From Archilochus colubris (lineage: Eukaryota > Chordata > Aves > Apodiformes > Trochilidae), in NCBI GenBank assembly GCA_023079485.1, contig CM041084.1, forward strand, positions 102,776,467 to 102,840,466: 64,000 bases of DNA, read 5' to 3'. Both the position numbers and the translations under genes were made by a program. The notes below the pieces were generated by a model. The model ran no database searches, was not told where the DNA came from, and saw nothing but the letters and a program-made list of their open reading frames with translations. Shown in pieces: positions 24,623 through 36,330 of this stretch; position 1 is the first letter of the stretch; the number at the start of each line of letters is the position of its first letter.

Positions 24623-25654
24623 TTTCTTGGGTCAGTGCAATGGTGTTTTGGAAGCAGGGGTGGCTCCTGTGAGAAGTTGCTGGAAGTTCCCCGGATTCCA
24701 ATCCATGTCCCTCCTTTGCCCAAGGCTGAGCAGATACGGGAACGAGGATGTGCCTCTGCAAGTAACATATTCAAGAAAGGGGCGAAAAAAACTGAAAAAA
24801 TACATAAAAATGACCCACAGAGTGGAACAGAGGATGAAGTGAGAGACAATTGCTACAGAAAAGACACCAAGATCAGTGAAGAAGGAGGGGGGAAAGGTGC
24901 CCGAGCACTGATTTCCCCCCAGCCCACGGTGAGATGGCAGCTGTGCCCCTGCAGCCTATGGAGGAGCACAGTGGAGAAGCCCTTGAAGAACCACAGTGGG
25001 GTAAATGTGGATTTGTAGCCCCTGAAGTGCTACAGGTGTTCAGATGTTACAGATGTGAAGCAGCAGCGAGTGCAGGATCCCGGGGCGGGTCAGGTGTGGA
25101 TCTGCAGCCGTGTAGGGCCCCGTGTCAGGGGAGCTGACTGCTCCCGCAGCAGCCGTGACTCTGTGTGCAGCCCGGGCTGGAGCAGTCTGTGCCTGAGGGA
25201 CTACACCTGTGGGAGGGACTCATGTCCCAGGGGTTCCTGAAGGACTCTCTGCCATGAGAGGGACCCCGCGTTGGAGGGGGTGAAGGCTGTGAGGAGTCCT
25301 CCCCCTGAGGAGGAAGGAGCGGCAGAAACACCGTGTGGGGAACTGACCCTAACCCCCCTGCCTCTCCCCTGTGCTCTGAGGGGGAGGCAGCAGGGAAGGG
25401 ATCCGGGCCCGGAAAGAAGGGAGGGGGGGATGGGGAATGTATTAAGATCTGGCGATGTTTTCTCTTTCTGCTTGTAGATTAAAGCAGTTCTTTTTCTTCC
25501 CAATCTGAGTTTCTTGTGGTCTTTTGCCTGTTACCTGCATTGGGGAATGCAAACCTCCCCATCCTTCTCTTGATTAATGAACCCTGAGGTGGATTTTCTC
25601 CCCCCTGTCCCACAGTGGGGAATGGTTGATATTTGCTGGATCTAAGCCATGACA
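24623..25654 (+). mobile_element. ERVL-type LTR, plus strand
   Basis: A roughly 1.03-kb LTR of the same family as 48997-50022 (inverted) and related to 41093-42048. Shared landmarks in order are GTGTTTTGGAAGCAGGGG, CCTGTGAGAAGTTGCTGG, a middle GC-rich segment with repeated GGGAGGGA/CCCCCCAGCCC blocks, a polyadenylation-like ATTAAA near 25480, and the terminus GATCTAAGCCATGACA. The 5' boundary is uncertain by a few bases and no 5-bp target duplication is visible. Open frames of 60-127 codons inside are LTR artefacts, not genes. Confidence 0.85.
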
Positions 25655-25779
25655 CAACGGGCTGAAGAGTCTTGATGAATTCATGTCATAATTAGGAGGA
25701 AAAACTACATTTTCTCAGTGAAGAATTCAGCCTGAGTAGCTCTGGAAGATCTGAAGCCTTCTGGCATTGTATGTGGTTT
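25655..25779 (+). mobile_element. 125-bp ERV leader remnant after the LTR
   Basis: Directly after the LTR end comes a 125-bp segment starting CAACGGGCTGAAGAGTC and ending TGTATGTGGTTT. The identical-length segment follows the LTR of the inverted copy (48872-48996). Its conserved position suggests it is the start of the internal viral region, where a primer-binding site would lie. I cannot match that site to a tRNA with confidence. Here the homology stops abruptly into unique DNA, with no 3' LTR. Confidence 0.65.
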
Positions 25780-26540
25780 GAATGCCACAAACCTGCCACT
25801 GCAAAAAATAGCTCCATTTATTTGTTGCACTTTGTGATGGTGTCTATTATAAAGTTTCCCTTTCCAAGTTTAAATTGACAGAGTATCTAGTATGGCCAGC
25901 AGATTACTTCCTGGGCTGCTCTCCCACCCTGAAACTGAGTGAGCACTGTGACAGTGCAATTCCCTTCACCAAAGCTTTTCCTAAGTACCAGGTATCCACT
26001 TAAAAGCATGAGGTAACAACTCACAGCAGTGGTGGTTCACTGGCTTTTGCCTGACTTTCTAGGCTTCAAGAGTTTTTATTTATGAAAATGACTTTATAGC
26101 CTTTTTATCTCCAGTCTTGCAAGCAAACAGGTGCTTAGTTCTAGCTCCACTAAGGGCTCTGGAAACCTTGCCAGTGTCTCCCATACAGTATACACTACTT
26201 TTTTTTACCTTCTAGATCAGTGAGGGGCATATTATTTAGCATTATGCCCAGCATCTCTCATCCATTGGCAAAAAATTACCTCCTGCATCAGATCAGCCAC
26301 CACCTTAATGCCTCCTATGGGCTGCCATGTTTCCAAAAAGCAGCACTGTGCCTTTGCCCAGGGCCTTCCCTTTATAAGATGCCTTATAACATCCTCAAAT
26401 TTTCCTCACAAGTCTCTGAAACCTGTCTTTCATAAGGTCAAGAGGAGGCAAAGCCTTGCTTGCTGGAATGATGTTGACTAACCTTCCTTCTTCCACTCCA
26501 GTCTAGAGAGGTACCACTAAGCAAGCAATGGAATAAAAGA
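25780..26540. other. Unique non-coding sequence
   Basis: No gene or repeat recognised between two LTR insertions. Confidence 0.45.
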
Positions 26541-27328
26541 TGCACTTTTTAACACTGGCTTGGCAATTAAACCAAATAACAGATCCTATTATTAATCCCC
26601 TCCCCTCCCTGATAAAGAAAGGAGAGATAATAAGGGAGAGATTTATGGGTTGGAAACTAAACTACACAGCTTTAATGAAACAGTAATGATAAAAAGGAAA
26701 AAATACTAAATATATGCAAATATACAGGAAAATTGATACCACGTTCCTCCCCTGTTTTCCCCAATAACTCTCACATCACCACTGAGGCTGCAGGGCAGGC
26801 CTGGAAAAGTCCAGGCTGGACTCCTGGATTCGGCAGCAGTCAGGAGCTGGAGGCAGGAACACACAGATTCAGGGTGGCATGGATCAGGACCACAGGCAGA
26901 CGAATGGATGGAATCCTCCCAGGATGCCGAAAGCAAACAGAAACAGGTGAAGAAGGGGAAGCAGGAAGGGATTTGACCCTCATGATCCCTCAAATTTATA
27001 CTGACTATGACATTTATGTGATGGAATACTCTGTTTGGTCAATTTTGGCCATCTATCTTGTCCATTCCTCCCCAAAGAAGGGCTGCAGATGGGACCTCTT
27101 TACTCCTTTTCTCTTTCTGGAAGGCAAAATGTTCCTCAGAGCTGAGCAGTGTCCTTGGCTCTGCACACCAGTCTCTAGCAGTAACATCAAGTGTTATCAG
27201 TCCCAGAAGCACACACTGTCTGAGAAACTTGCTGTTAATTTCAGCAAGTGCAGCTACTTACAAGAGAATTAGCTGAAAGCAAAAGTAGAAGACAGAAAAT
27301 CACCTTTATCCTGGCCCAAACCAGGACA
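26541..27328 (-). mobile_element. Solo LTR, ERVL-type, minus strand
   Basis: Minus-strand 5' end TGTCCTGGTTTGGGCCAGGA at 27328, a common avian ERVL-type LTR start. The 3' part at 26541-26740 matches the element at 63784-64000 closely: AACACTGGC..GGCAATTAAACC, then GAAAGGAGAGA, TAAGGGAGAGA and GGTTGGAAACTAAACTACACA. About 790 bp. The outermost 3' bases (TGCAC instead of TGTCACGG) are decayed and no target duplication is evident. No internal genes. The frame at 26733-27272 is an antisense artefact. Confidence 0.8.
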
Positions 27329-28447
27329 CACAACCAACATTCCCTCTTTCTGTGGCAGCATTTTGAAAGACTGACTTATGGCCACTCTTGTTTGGAAAGA
27401 GCAGAAGCAGCACAATCCAGAAGGCTTTTCGAAGCCATGAACAGGAGCTGCAGGAGATGTGGGTTTTTTGAGATCCACAGGAAGACATTTCTGTCCTGAA
27501 GTGAAATAGTAAGGTGCAATCCTGACCTCAGTGCATCCTGGTGGATAACTGGGAGACTTCCTAGCCATGTTCCTTCATATGTTGTCTGAGGTTAGGTGGA
27601 GCTGGCTCTCATTTTCAACAAACAGAAAATTAGCATGCACATGGCATTAAAATGGAACTTCAGGAAAAGTAACACCGCAAGAAAATGGCAAATAGATACA
27701 ATCAATTAAAAAAAAATTAAAGGGGAAATGTAAAAACTATATATTTTTTCATTTTTACTTATTCTAAATTAACTCTTTCATGTCAGTGTGTCCTGTTTTC
27801 TCCCAGATTTTCTCATTTTCTCTTTAAAATTACTTAATCTTTGATGGGCAAAAAAGTAATGAAAAACATTTTTATTTAAATAAATGTTTACAGTTTATAT
27901 CCTTCATTTAATATGAAAATGAAACATTAATTTTGGGACAAAAAAAATTCCCAGGATTTTTGTTTAAACCAAACTCCAAAGTTTCTACTCTGACCCAATC
28001 CATTTTTCAATTTAACTTACCAAACCCAAAATTTCATTTCTGATTCAGCTTTACAGTTAGTCCAAATCTGAGGTATCTAACTCTTTCTACAGTCTAATGA
28101 GCATTTGCAACTAATGATTTACCTCAGATGTAGCCTTTTCCATCTGGGCTGAGCACAAGTGTAACTTAAAATAGAATTTATGAACTCAGCCCAACTTTTG
28201 GGAAAGTTTAGGAGCATACTTAAATCCCCAGTTTTGGGATAAGGAAATGTATTTTAAAAAGGCTTAAGATTTATGCAGCGATAAATATAGGCTCTCAGGA
28301 AGAGCATATGAAAGTATGAGAGGCTATTAAATGTACGATGAAATATCTAGGAGAAAGAAATGCTGTGATTCATCCTACAGCCAAGGAGCATGCTTTTTTG
28401 TCTAGCACTTATTATCTCTGTATCTCCTGGGATGCAGAGATTGTAAC

Positions 28448-28462
28448 AAAAAAAAAAAAAAA
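28448..28462 (+). repeat. Poly-A run (A15)
   Basis: Uninterrupted A mononucleotide run with no attached retroposon recognised. Confidence 0.85.
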
Positions 28463-31400
28463 GACTTCACTTTCAGAAGATACTCCTCCGTAATACTTGA
28501 GAACTACCTAGGAAGTATTTATGTATATTTTTTAATTTTAAATTTTTTAAACCCTAAGGGCCCATAAATATTTTAGAAAGCAAATCCAAAAATGCAAATC
28601 CATTTTATAGAACTGCCTCTCAGGAGATTGCCAGGAAAACAGGTATATCAGAGTGAAAATTATTATTTTTTAAATCAGGCTAGAGAGAAAAGAGAGATCA
28701 AATAAAACCACAAAGTGTTGAAAAGTAGAGCCATTTGTTGGTCTTTCTGATTTACCATCAATTTTATCCTCATTAAATAGGATCCTGAAGGTGAAGTGTA
28801 CTTTAGAAGGCCCAGAAAAGGAATGCTTTCTGACTGGTAATTGCAAGTACTGCCACAATAAGACAGAAGCAAAATATAAAATGCTCCATTAGATGAAAAA
28901 AAAATTTTACCACTAAATACAATTGGAGATATAACATTGTATTTCCCTTAAATAGGCAAAGCATGGAAACATCAATCATGAGATAAAATGTTCTTACAAA
29001 AAAGATATCCTGTCTTTCCTGGCTACTCCAAGCACCCAAAAATGACAAATGCAGTGACAATCCTTATGGCAAATAAAAATTTCTAGATTTTTTTTTTTTT
29101 TCAACAGGTGACTACTGAGTCTTGTGAAGAGACCATACAAGAAACATTCCAGTTCTTCTAAAGAATGAGCATCGAGAAATAAGCTGTATGCCTGGTGACA
29201 GACATGGAGTGTCAGAGAACCGGAGTCAGTAAACTGGGCACAGCTTCTCGGTGATCCAGAGACACTGGGGCATTGCCGGCTACACACCAGAAATTAAGAA
29301 GCTGAGAGTCAGATGAGAATAGTGGGAGTCATATAAATAATTAATACAGTGATCTTTTATGAATGAAGATACAGCAAAGGAGGAACATTCTCAACATGAC
29401 ATAAAAGTAATCTGTGGAGCCAAAAGGTCTTCCCTAGTTCTGCATAATGGGGAAAAATGAAAACTTAATTTCCTTTTGACCTAATATACACCACATATAT
29501 GACTATTCTGTGCTTGAGCAATTTTTTTTCCCAAAAAAATTTTATTGGCAAGTGACTGTTTTTATGAATGGCAGGGGACCTGTCTTTGTTCATCTTAACA
29601 AGCCTCAGTCCCCTGAAATCTGCCAAGGCAATTCATCTGACACTGAGTCTTCATATAACCTCTTTTCTTGGGAGTCCTTTGAAAGGGAGCTTTGAGGTGG
29701 ATGGATCTTCCTGTTAAAATTAACATGCACTGGGCTACTCCCTTTCCCTGGAAAGTCTGCCCAGCCAGGTGATGGCGTGTATCAATTCTAATGGCAACCT
29801 TGCTAACCCTGGAAAAGACAAAAGCTAATAAAAACCATCAGCTGGGTGGTTGCCAGTGACAGAAGAGATCACCACACTCTCAGTCTGCTCCCTGCACTCC
29901 TCTAAGAAATGCCTGGGAAAAAGGTGAAAAGCACAAACTACTATGGGCACACAGCCCCCAGTTTTCACAGTCACTACTGTCATGCCTACTCAGTCTTGGG
30001 CAAGGAGTAGATATTGGGAACTGAGAATCTCTGGGCTTGTAGTGGATTGGATGGGTTTACAACACAGCTCATGAACAATTGGTATCACCAGATGACAGCA
30101 GGAGACCAAGGTGTATACTCTTGGTCAAGAAGGCTTTCATTGCATCTTTTAACAGCTCCTATTTATATATGGTTTTTTGTGCATGCCCTCCAGGGTGTAC
30201 AGCTGTAACCACCAGAACATATTCTTCACCAAGGCTTGGACTGCAACCCAGCTCACCCAAGGAAAGTCTAACAAAGTCATGTATAATAAATAAAAAGGTC
30301 AGACAGGTTTCACAGTGCTACCTACTATTTGGTAGAACAACAACTGTGTTTATTGTTCATTGTGTAACAGCCTGTTCTAGACACTAGCATAAACCCACCT
30401 AGTGGTCAGAAAAAAAAATTTCTCCCAGATGCACATGATAAGTTTTCATTCAAGTTTTCTGAGGTAAAAAAATGAGGATATGACATCCCATTCTATACAT
30501 TATATCATGTGTCATATTATGTATAAGAGAAACTCCAAGTTCTGAATATATAATTGATAACAACCATTAGGACATTTACAATTGGAATAAATTCTAGAAG
30601 CCTTCCCAACCAACAAAAGTTGAAAAAAGTCTCATAATCTCCATGTACAAAATATTCTATGTGTGTTAAACTCAAAGTAAGCCCTAGCCAGCAAGTAGGC
30701 AAAATTACAGTACCTACAAAGACCTATTGTAGCTCAGACAAACCTTCAGGGCTTACTTAAGTTACCCTCAGACCTGTTCCTCCTTGAAGCAACACACAAG
30801 AATAAAAGTAAGGGAATAATTCACCTTCCCCTCCTCTGTTTCTGTGTCCTTCCTTGCTTTTTTATTTCTTAGAAAACAGTTCACATTCTTACAAACATGA
30901 AACCTTTCATGTCAAGAAAAGGGCAACAACCCTGGGAAGAGAATTGACTGCATTTTCTAAGACATGTAGCTGTAAGATCTCACTGAAGAGTTGCACAGAA
31001 GTTAACCTAGGAAATCAATGACACTGGAAAATGGGAGAATTCGGAGCATCTCAAAGTTTAGAACAGTGATCTCCTGACTTACATGCATGAGGTGTAACTT
31101 TTTGTTATAAAACTTGTCAATTCTACTTGTGGTCTCTGAATTGATGAAGATTGATGCAGAAAAAGGTATTGCTTTCTTCAAAAGAAAAATGTGTAGCAGA
31201 GCAAATGAGAGGGAAAAAAATAATCCATTATATTTTACTTCGATTATTTTATCAAAATACAACCTCAAAAGCTGTTCCTGATCCATACACATATTTTGCA
31301 ACTTTTCAGAAAATATATGAAGTTATGTACACAAACAAATGACAGTGTTATAAACTTATAATAAAAACTTGTATGAATGAGAAATTTATTTGGATAGAAG

Positions 31401-31477
31401 CTATATGTACAGAAAATACACCTGGAAACTACTACCTTCTAGTTTTACTTAATTTAAGCAATGACACCTGTTGTTTC

Positions 31478-31535
31478 TAGTAAGGGTTTCCTTTGATTAT
31501 AGGGTTTTCCTTACTTTTCTTAGTAAGGGTTTCCT
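31478..31535 (+). repeat. Short direct repeat TAGTAAGGGTTTCCT
   Basis: Two exact 15-bp copies 43 bases apart, with a partial inverted version (TTCCTTACT) between them. Confidence 0.6.
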
Positions 31536-33207
31536 AAATTAGCAAGGAGACCTGTTGTGGTCCTTAGAAGGTAGAACTAAATCTGAGGATTAGATTTATG
31601 TGATAAAATGCTGCCACAGTGGAACAACATCTCTGTAGTAGGTGCAGTTAATAGACTTCAAGTCAGTATCCACAGTTCAAGTCAGATGTTGAAGTAGCAG
31701 ATATGCCTAAGCACCAGCTGCAACCATCTTGTCAAAAGACATCATAAAATATTACAAGTCCTCAACAAATTTTGGGACATTCTCTAACTAACCTGAATTG
31801 GCTGAAGAATTAAAAAAAAAAAAAACAACAGCTAAAAACTTAAACCTCAAAAATTCTGTAATAAAAATTACCTTTTCCAGGGGACAGGAAGGTATGCCTT
31901 ACTGGAAGAAGTCTAGCAGCTGACTGGAGGAAAGCAAGATATTGTTCTGTCTTTCAAGATTTATATGTGCTACCATCCATGATTCCCTTCAGGTAGAAAA
32001 CAACAGTCAACCTGTTAAATCCTCATTGGGAAATGTAAAGTAATTTTAAAATGAGAAAACAGATTTTAATATCAGCTCTTGATTCTTGCTGCTTAGAGTC
32101 TGAAAATTATAAGCACAATAAATTGTTGGTCTAGTGTTATTAAATTAATATGTCATTTTTATTGAAAATAAATGCTTTAGAAAAGCTTTATGAACTTTCA
32201 ACAGTCTTCCAATGGCTGGTTACTTACCAAGGTAGATCATAATACCTCATTATTGCAAAAAAAATGAACAACTTATGCTAAAGTATTGCTGACAGCAGTT
32301 TTGTGTATATTATTAGGAAACTAAAACTGGAGGAGATACTGGTTTTTTGTGTCTTCCTCAAAACATTTAGTCATGTCACAGATATGTCTTGAGTAGCACA
32401 ATTAATTAGTTGTATTAAAGCATTCTGCAGTAAGAGTTATTTCACCTTCTCTCCTTGTTTGTCACCCACTTGTTACAGATTGTGTTTTCAAACTGTGAAT
32501 GCTCTGGGGCACAGTCTGGCACACACCGTGTGTTCAGGTGGACACCACCACAATGAGGCTCCAGCTTGGCTGAGGATTACCTGAGCTTATATCCATTTGA
32601 ATAATTACAAACCCCAGGCCTGGCCTGCAACAGTTCTTTGAAAAACAAAAATGTGCTGGAGGAAAAGATGTTAATATTTTCCTCTGCTTCATTGGTGAGA
32701 TCTAATTTAGAGCATCAATTCAGAAGAGAAATTTCTTTTTTGGGGGAAATCCCCAAAATCTTGTGATTCCTTGTGTTTCAACAGTGAAAAAATTATTATT
32801 TCTGGATATTTTTCTTCAGGTGGGATTTGAAAAGAGCATGTTATTTTGGAATACAGAAAATATTTTTCATTATCTACAAGGGCAGCATGCATATTAAATG
32901 CCTGTTCTGTTATTTAAAATATAGTGTTATAACATGGAAATGTTAAATTATCACACTTACACTAAGCTGAGATGATAAAAACACAGAGTTCCTTGTTTTG
33001 GGGGGCAAAATTATTTGCAAACCATCCTATCATGACATGTTTTGACATTTGCGAATTTAATTTCTGATCAAGATCAAGTAGTGTCAAAATCTGAAGACAG
33101 AGACAGAAACAAGATGCACTGAGTACAAACTCAGTGAAAATAATTTGGCTCAAGAGAGATGAAATTTACAGTAAATTTTTTAATTTTAAGACCTACAATT
33201 CCATATT

Positions 33208-33213
33208 ACTTTC
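33208..33213. other. 6-bp target-site duplication, left copy
   Basis: ACTTTC, repeated exactly at 33703-33708 beyond the far end of the palindromic LTR. Confidence 0.9.
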
Positions 33214-33702
33214 TGTAGTGTAACGAGGCAACCAGGTGCCACTAATTGCCAGGGAGTGGGCATGAGCTTGTGTTAAGCCCACCTGTGCCTAATTAGGGTG
33301 GGCCCCCACTGCACATGAGCAGGACCAGGGGGCCAATAAAAGGTGAGTCCTGAGACACAGGCTCAGCTCAGTCCTGAGCACATCTGCTGAGGAGTCTCAA
33401 AGCCACAGTCTCGGCATTCTGGTACTGCGTGTTTAGCCGGCTGTGCCACTCAAGCCTCACCCTGAGGGCGATGAGCACTAGTGGCACAATGAAGTTACTG
33501 CAGTGCTGTGAGAGTGACTGACCTCTCTGCAGATGTGCTCAGGACTGAGCTGAGCCTGTGCTTCAGGACTCACCTTTTATTGGCCCCCTGGTCCTGCTCA
33601 TGTGCAGTGGGGGCCCACCCTAATTAGGCACAGGTGGGCTTAACACAAGCTCATGCCCACTCCCTGGCAATTAGTGGCACCTGGTTGCCTCATTTCACTA
33701 CA
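33214..33702. mobile_element. Palindromic ERVK-like LTR insertion (U3-spacer-inverted U3)
   Basis: Left arm 33214-33387 is the first 174 bp of the LTR family seen at 19117-19439 (TGTAGTG...CATCTGC). Right arm 33529-33702 is the same sequence inverted. The arms differ at four positions. Both outer termini are the U3 end (TGTAG/CTACA), and a single 6-bp duplication, ACTTTC, flanks the entire block, so it integrated as a unit. The 141-bp spacer 33388-33528 does not match the R-U5 part of the solo LTR, apart from a few bases next to the right arm, and contains GTGCCACTCAAGCCTCACCC. Each arm carries CCAATAAAAGG (33333-33343, and inverted at 33573-33583), so the two promoter boxes point inward. No coding capacity. 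The normal U5 terminus (TTGCTACA) is absent. Confidence 0.9.
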
Positions 33703-33708
33703 ACTTTC
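33703..33708. other. 6-bp target-site duplication, right copy
   Basis: ACTTTC, matching 33208-33213. Confidence 0.9.
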
Positions 33709-33815
33709 TACTTTTTTTTTTCAGCAGAAAACCTTGTCCCTTACCTGAAAGTTCTAGAAAAATGGGAAAAGACTGTGTAAAGCACCATTACATTTTTCCT
33801 TACTGTGATGATGAT

Positions 33816-33872
33816 GTGAGAAGGGAAAGGAAAAGGGGAAAGGGGAAGAGAAAAGAGAAGGGGGAGGGCAAA
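33816..33872 (+). repeat. Purine-rich (GGGAAA) tract
   Basis: Almost pure purine: GAAGGGAAAGGAAAAGGGGAAAGGGG followed by GAGAAAAGAGAAGGGGGAGGG. Confidence 0.85.
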
Positions 33873-35334
33873 TTTATCAATGTGTGTAGCTATTACTCTA
33901 ATGACTCTCACAATACCCAGTTTGCACCATTAATATGCAAAGCTGAATATTTTACTCACATCATGATGATGAGCAAGAGAGCATTAGACCTCTGTAATAC
34001 TTGTCTCTAATGACTCTCTAAAGAATGGTACAATAAACTCAAACCAACCAATAAGTAAAACCAACTTGTCCCTAAGTAGACAAATAGTAAAAGACCTGCT
34101 ATACCAGAGGGTCTGGACATGTGAAAGACTGCTGGAGAAAATCTAAATAGCCTTTCACACTAAGTCTGAATGTAAGATGTCGGTGAAAAGACAGACAGAA
34201 AATCAGAGCTACCAGTCTGGAGTGAATCTGAAGCAAAACAGAAACTACTAGAAGATCCAGTATTAACACAGGAGAAAGAAGTTCTAGCTTGTAGAGTAAA
34301 TTAAGTTACCCAATGAAAAATGAAGTTTGCAGAATGTGAACCAGTCCTCTGAGATAGACACAGAAGCCAGCTACGAAAACAGAGATATCAGAGGGAAAAA
34401 GACCGATGAAAAGCCAGGTCAAAATCCCCAACAATAAGTAAGAGTTGAATGCAGAGAGGCAAACATTACAACTGAAGATAATACCAAATGTGGGGAAACG
34501 AGTCACATTCTATATTGGATTAAATTTATCAGAGTTTATAAGCTTTGGCACCACACTTAAAACACAGACACAGAGAATGACCAGAGCAGTGGACAATTTT
34601 GCAGCCAAAACTTAAGGATTATAAATCTGAAATATGATGTGACACCAACAATGAGCCTGAAAGCAGAGTAAAAATATTGCACTGGAGGAAAAGCTACATG
34701 CATTAAAGGTAAAAGATTTGAACTTAGAGATTATAAATACACAGTTAATGCAGAGAAGAAAACAATACATAGAGGAGAACATACCAAACATCTAGTTATG
34801 AGTATAACAGGCTCTTTGTCTCCCTAAATTGTGATCTTTCAGTAGAAGTCTGAGGAATTAAAAGTTTGAGAAAACCTTGCAGGAGACAGGACTTAGCCCA
34901 GCTGAAGACCAAGTAGATATGGGAATTAGATCTTTAGCCTATGTCTAGAGTTGAAATAGGAGACAGCTCATCTCATTGGGAGCTGTAGAGAAAGCAAAAA
35001 AATGGTGAGCTATTTTAGCAATACATATGGGACTTTATCTACATCTTGAACTAACATAAATACTAAATAAATTGGTGAAAAGGACCTACCAGGGGATAAA
35101 TTCTTGGAAGAATGACACAAAGCCCAGCTAGTATGCTTTTCCAGACCTGTGCCAGGCAAGGTGACTGCATCTGCACTGTCTTCCCAAACACAGGAACATG
35201 GAGCAATGCACAGGGGGCTGCCTCCAGACCCAGTCCTATGAGCTCCATAGCTTGGCAGCAAAGAGGGGCTGAGGAAGAACCATTTTATTTTACCTAAGGT
35301 AATTAGAGCTCATCCAGAGTGACCCAGAGAGTTT

Positions 35335-35391
35335 GCACACACACACACACACACGAAAAAAAAAAAAAAAGAAAAAAAGAAAAAAAAAGAA
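35335..35391 (+). repeat. (CA)n followed by an A-rich tract
   Basis: About ten CA units run directly into A15 and then A-rich sequence broken by single Gs. Confidence 0.9.
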
Positions 35392-35679
35392 GACATCTGT
35401 GTGGAAAAGTATTTTTTATTGTTATTTGGGGAGCATTTTTCTAAAGTATCTTCAATGTAATTCAAAAAGGGGAAGTATCAAAGTAATTTTAAATTTGCAT
35501 AATAGATGTACTCTTTACACATGTGTTGTACAATAGATCTTACTGTGAGATGATCTAATTTCCTGGGGTACATGTCAGACAGGCAGGTAGGTTTGAATCA
35601 CTTTGTCACAAACAGTGCAAGATTATCTAGACAAATATACTACCTCTGGAGTGTTTGCCTGAAGATCTTTGAGGTGCAG

Positions 35680-36330
35680 TAGAATAGTCTGGTGCTACAT
35701 CAATGTATGGGGCTGTCTAAAAAACAGTCAGGAGTGTGTGCTGACATACTGTACTTCATTAATAAAAACAGAGCAAGCCGATCAAGAAAAGTCATTATTT
35801 GCCTTTATCTGGTACTCATGAGATCACATCTTGAATACTGCTCCCAGTTTTTGTCCCCAGCAGAAGAAAGATGCTGGTAACTGTCCTGACTTCAGCTGAA
35901 GCCACCACAATGGTTAGGGCTGGAGTATTTGCCTTGTAAACAGAAGCTGCAGGACCAGGGTTGGTGCATGGTGAAGACAAGATGTATTTTAGGGCATCTA
36001 AATACAGCCTGCCTGCATCTATGGGGAAGGTGGCAAGAATACAAACCCTGGTTACAGAGGTGCCTGATGGATGGATAAGAGATTGCACTCCCAGACGGAA
36101 AGAGGGCATGTTCCAAATGGGTCCAATGAATAAAATTGCCCAAGGATGTCCATGAGCATTGGGACAGGCTATCCTGAATGTTGTGGAGTTTTTGACATGG
36201 AATTGTTAAAGATCTGAGTCAGCAAAGCTCTGAGCAATGTGGTCTAAATGCAACTCTGCTTTGGCCAGGATGTTAGAGCAGATAACCTCCTGAAGTGCCC
36301 TCCAGCTTTTAAGATCCCATGGAATGCCAT
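35680..36330 (+). mobile_element. CR1 LINE, ancient copy
   Basis: Translation around 35785-35870 gives RASRSRKVIICLYLVLMRSH followed by LEYCSQFLSP, clearly the CR1 ORF2 segment before the QFWAP motif. Downstream, CATTGGGACAGGCTATCCTG matches the HWNRL region. The tail AACCTCCTGAAGTGCCCTCCAGC corresponds to the CR1 3' UTR. Many indels and no terminal 8-mers, so this is one of the oldest copies here. The 5' limit is approximate. Confidence 0.75.

Larger units (their letters stand above)
27329..33207. other. Long unique non-coding stretch
   Basis: Six kilobases with no recognisable gene or interspersed repeat. It contains A15 at 28448-28462, a CpG-containing patch at about 29190-29290, and a short repeat of TAGTAAGGGTTTCCT at 31478-31492 and 31521-31535. 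The sequence at about 29500-30300 is less AT-rich and may hide an old repeat I cannot name. Confidence 0.45.
33709..35640. other. Non-coding sequence with simple repeats
   Basis: A purine-rich tract lies at 33816-33872 and a CA-plus-A-rich microsatellite at 35335-35391. The stretch at about 34000-35000 is A- and G-rich unique sequence with no recognised gene. Confidence 0.45.

Noticed and set aside
24635..25018. 127-codon open frame as a possible gene
   Set aside because: Inside the plus-strand LTR; no viral or host domain.
26733..27272. 179-codon open frame on the plus strand
   Set aside because: Lies antisense within the LTR at 26541-27328; no domain recognised.
29190..29290. CpG-containing patch with an open minus-strand frame, possible exon or processed pseudogene
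   Set aside because: No convincing splice sites and no recognisable protein; the frame runs into an A/T-rich tract.
33214..33702. A MITE-like DNA transposon with long terminal inverted repeats
   Set aside because: The related element at 19117-19439 has only TGTAG/CTACA in common at its two ends and the U3...U5 layout of an LTR, with a CCAATAAAAGG box and a 6-bp duplication, so a palindromic LTR fits better.
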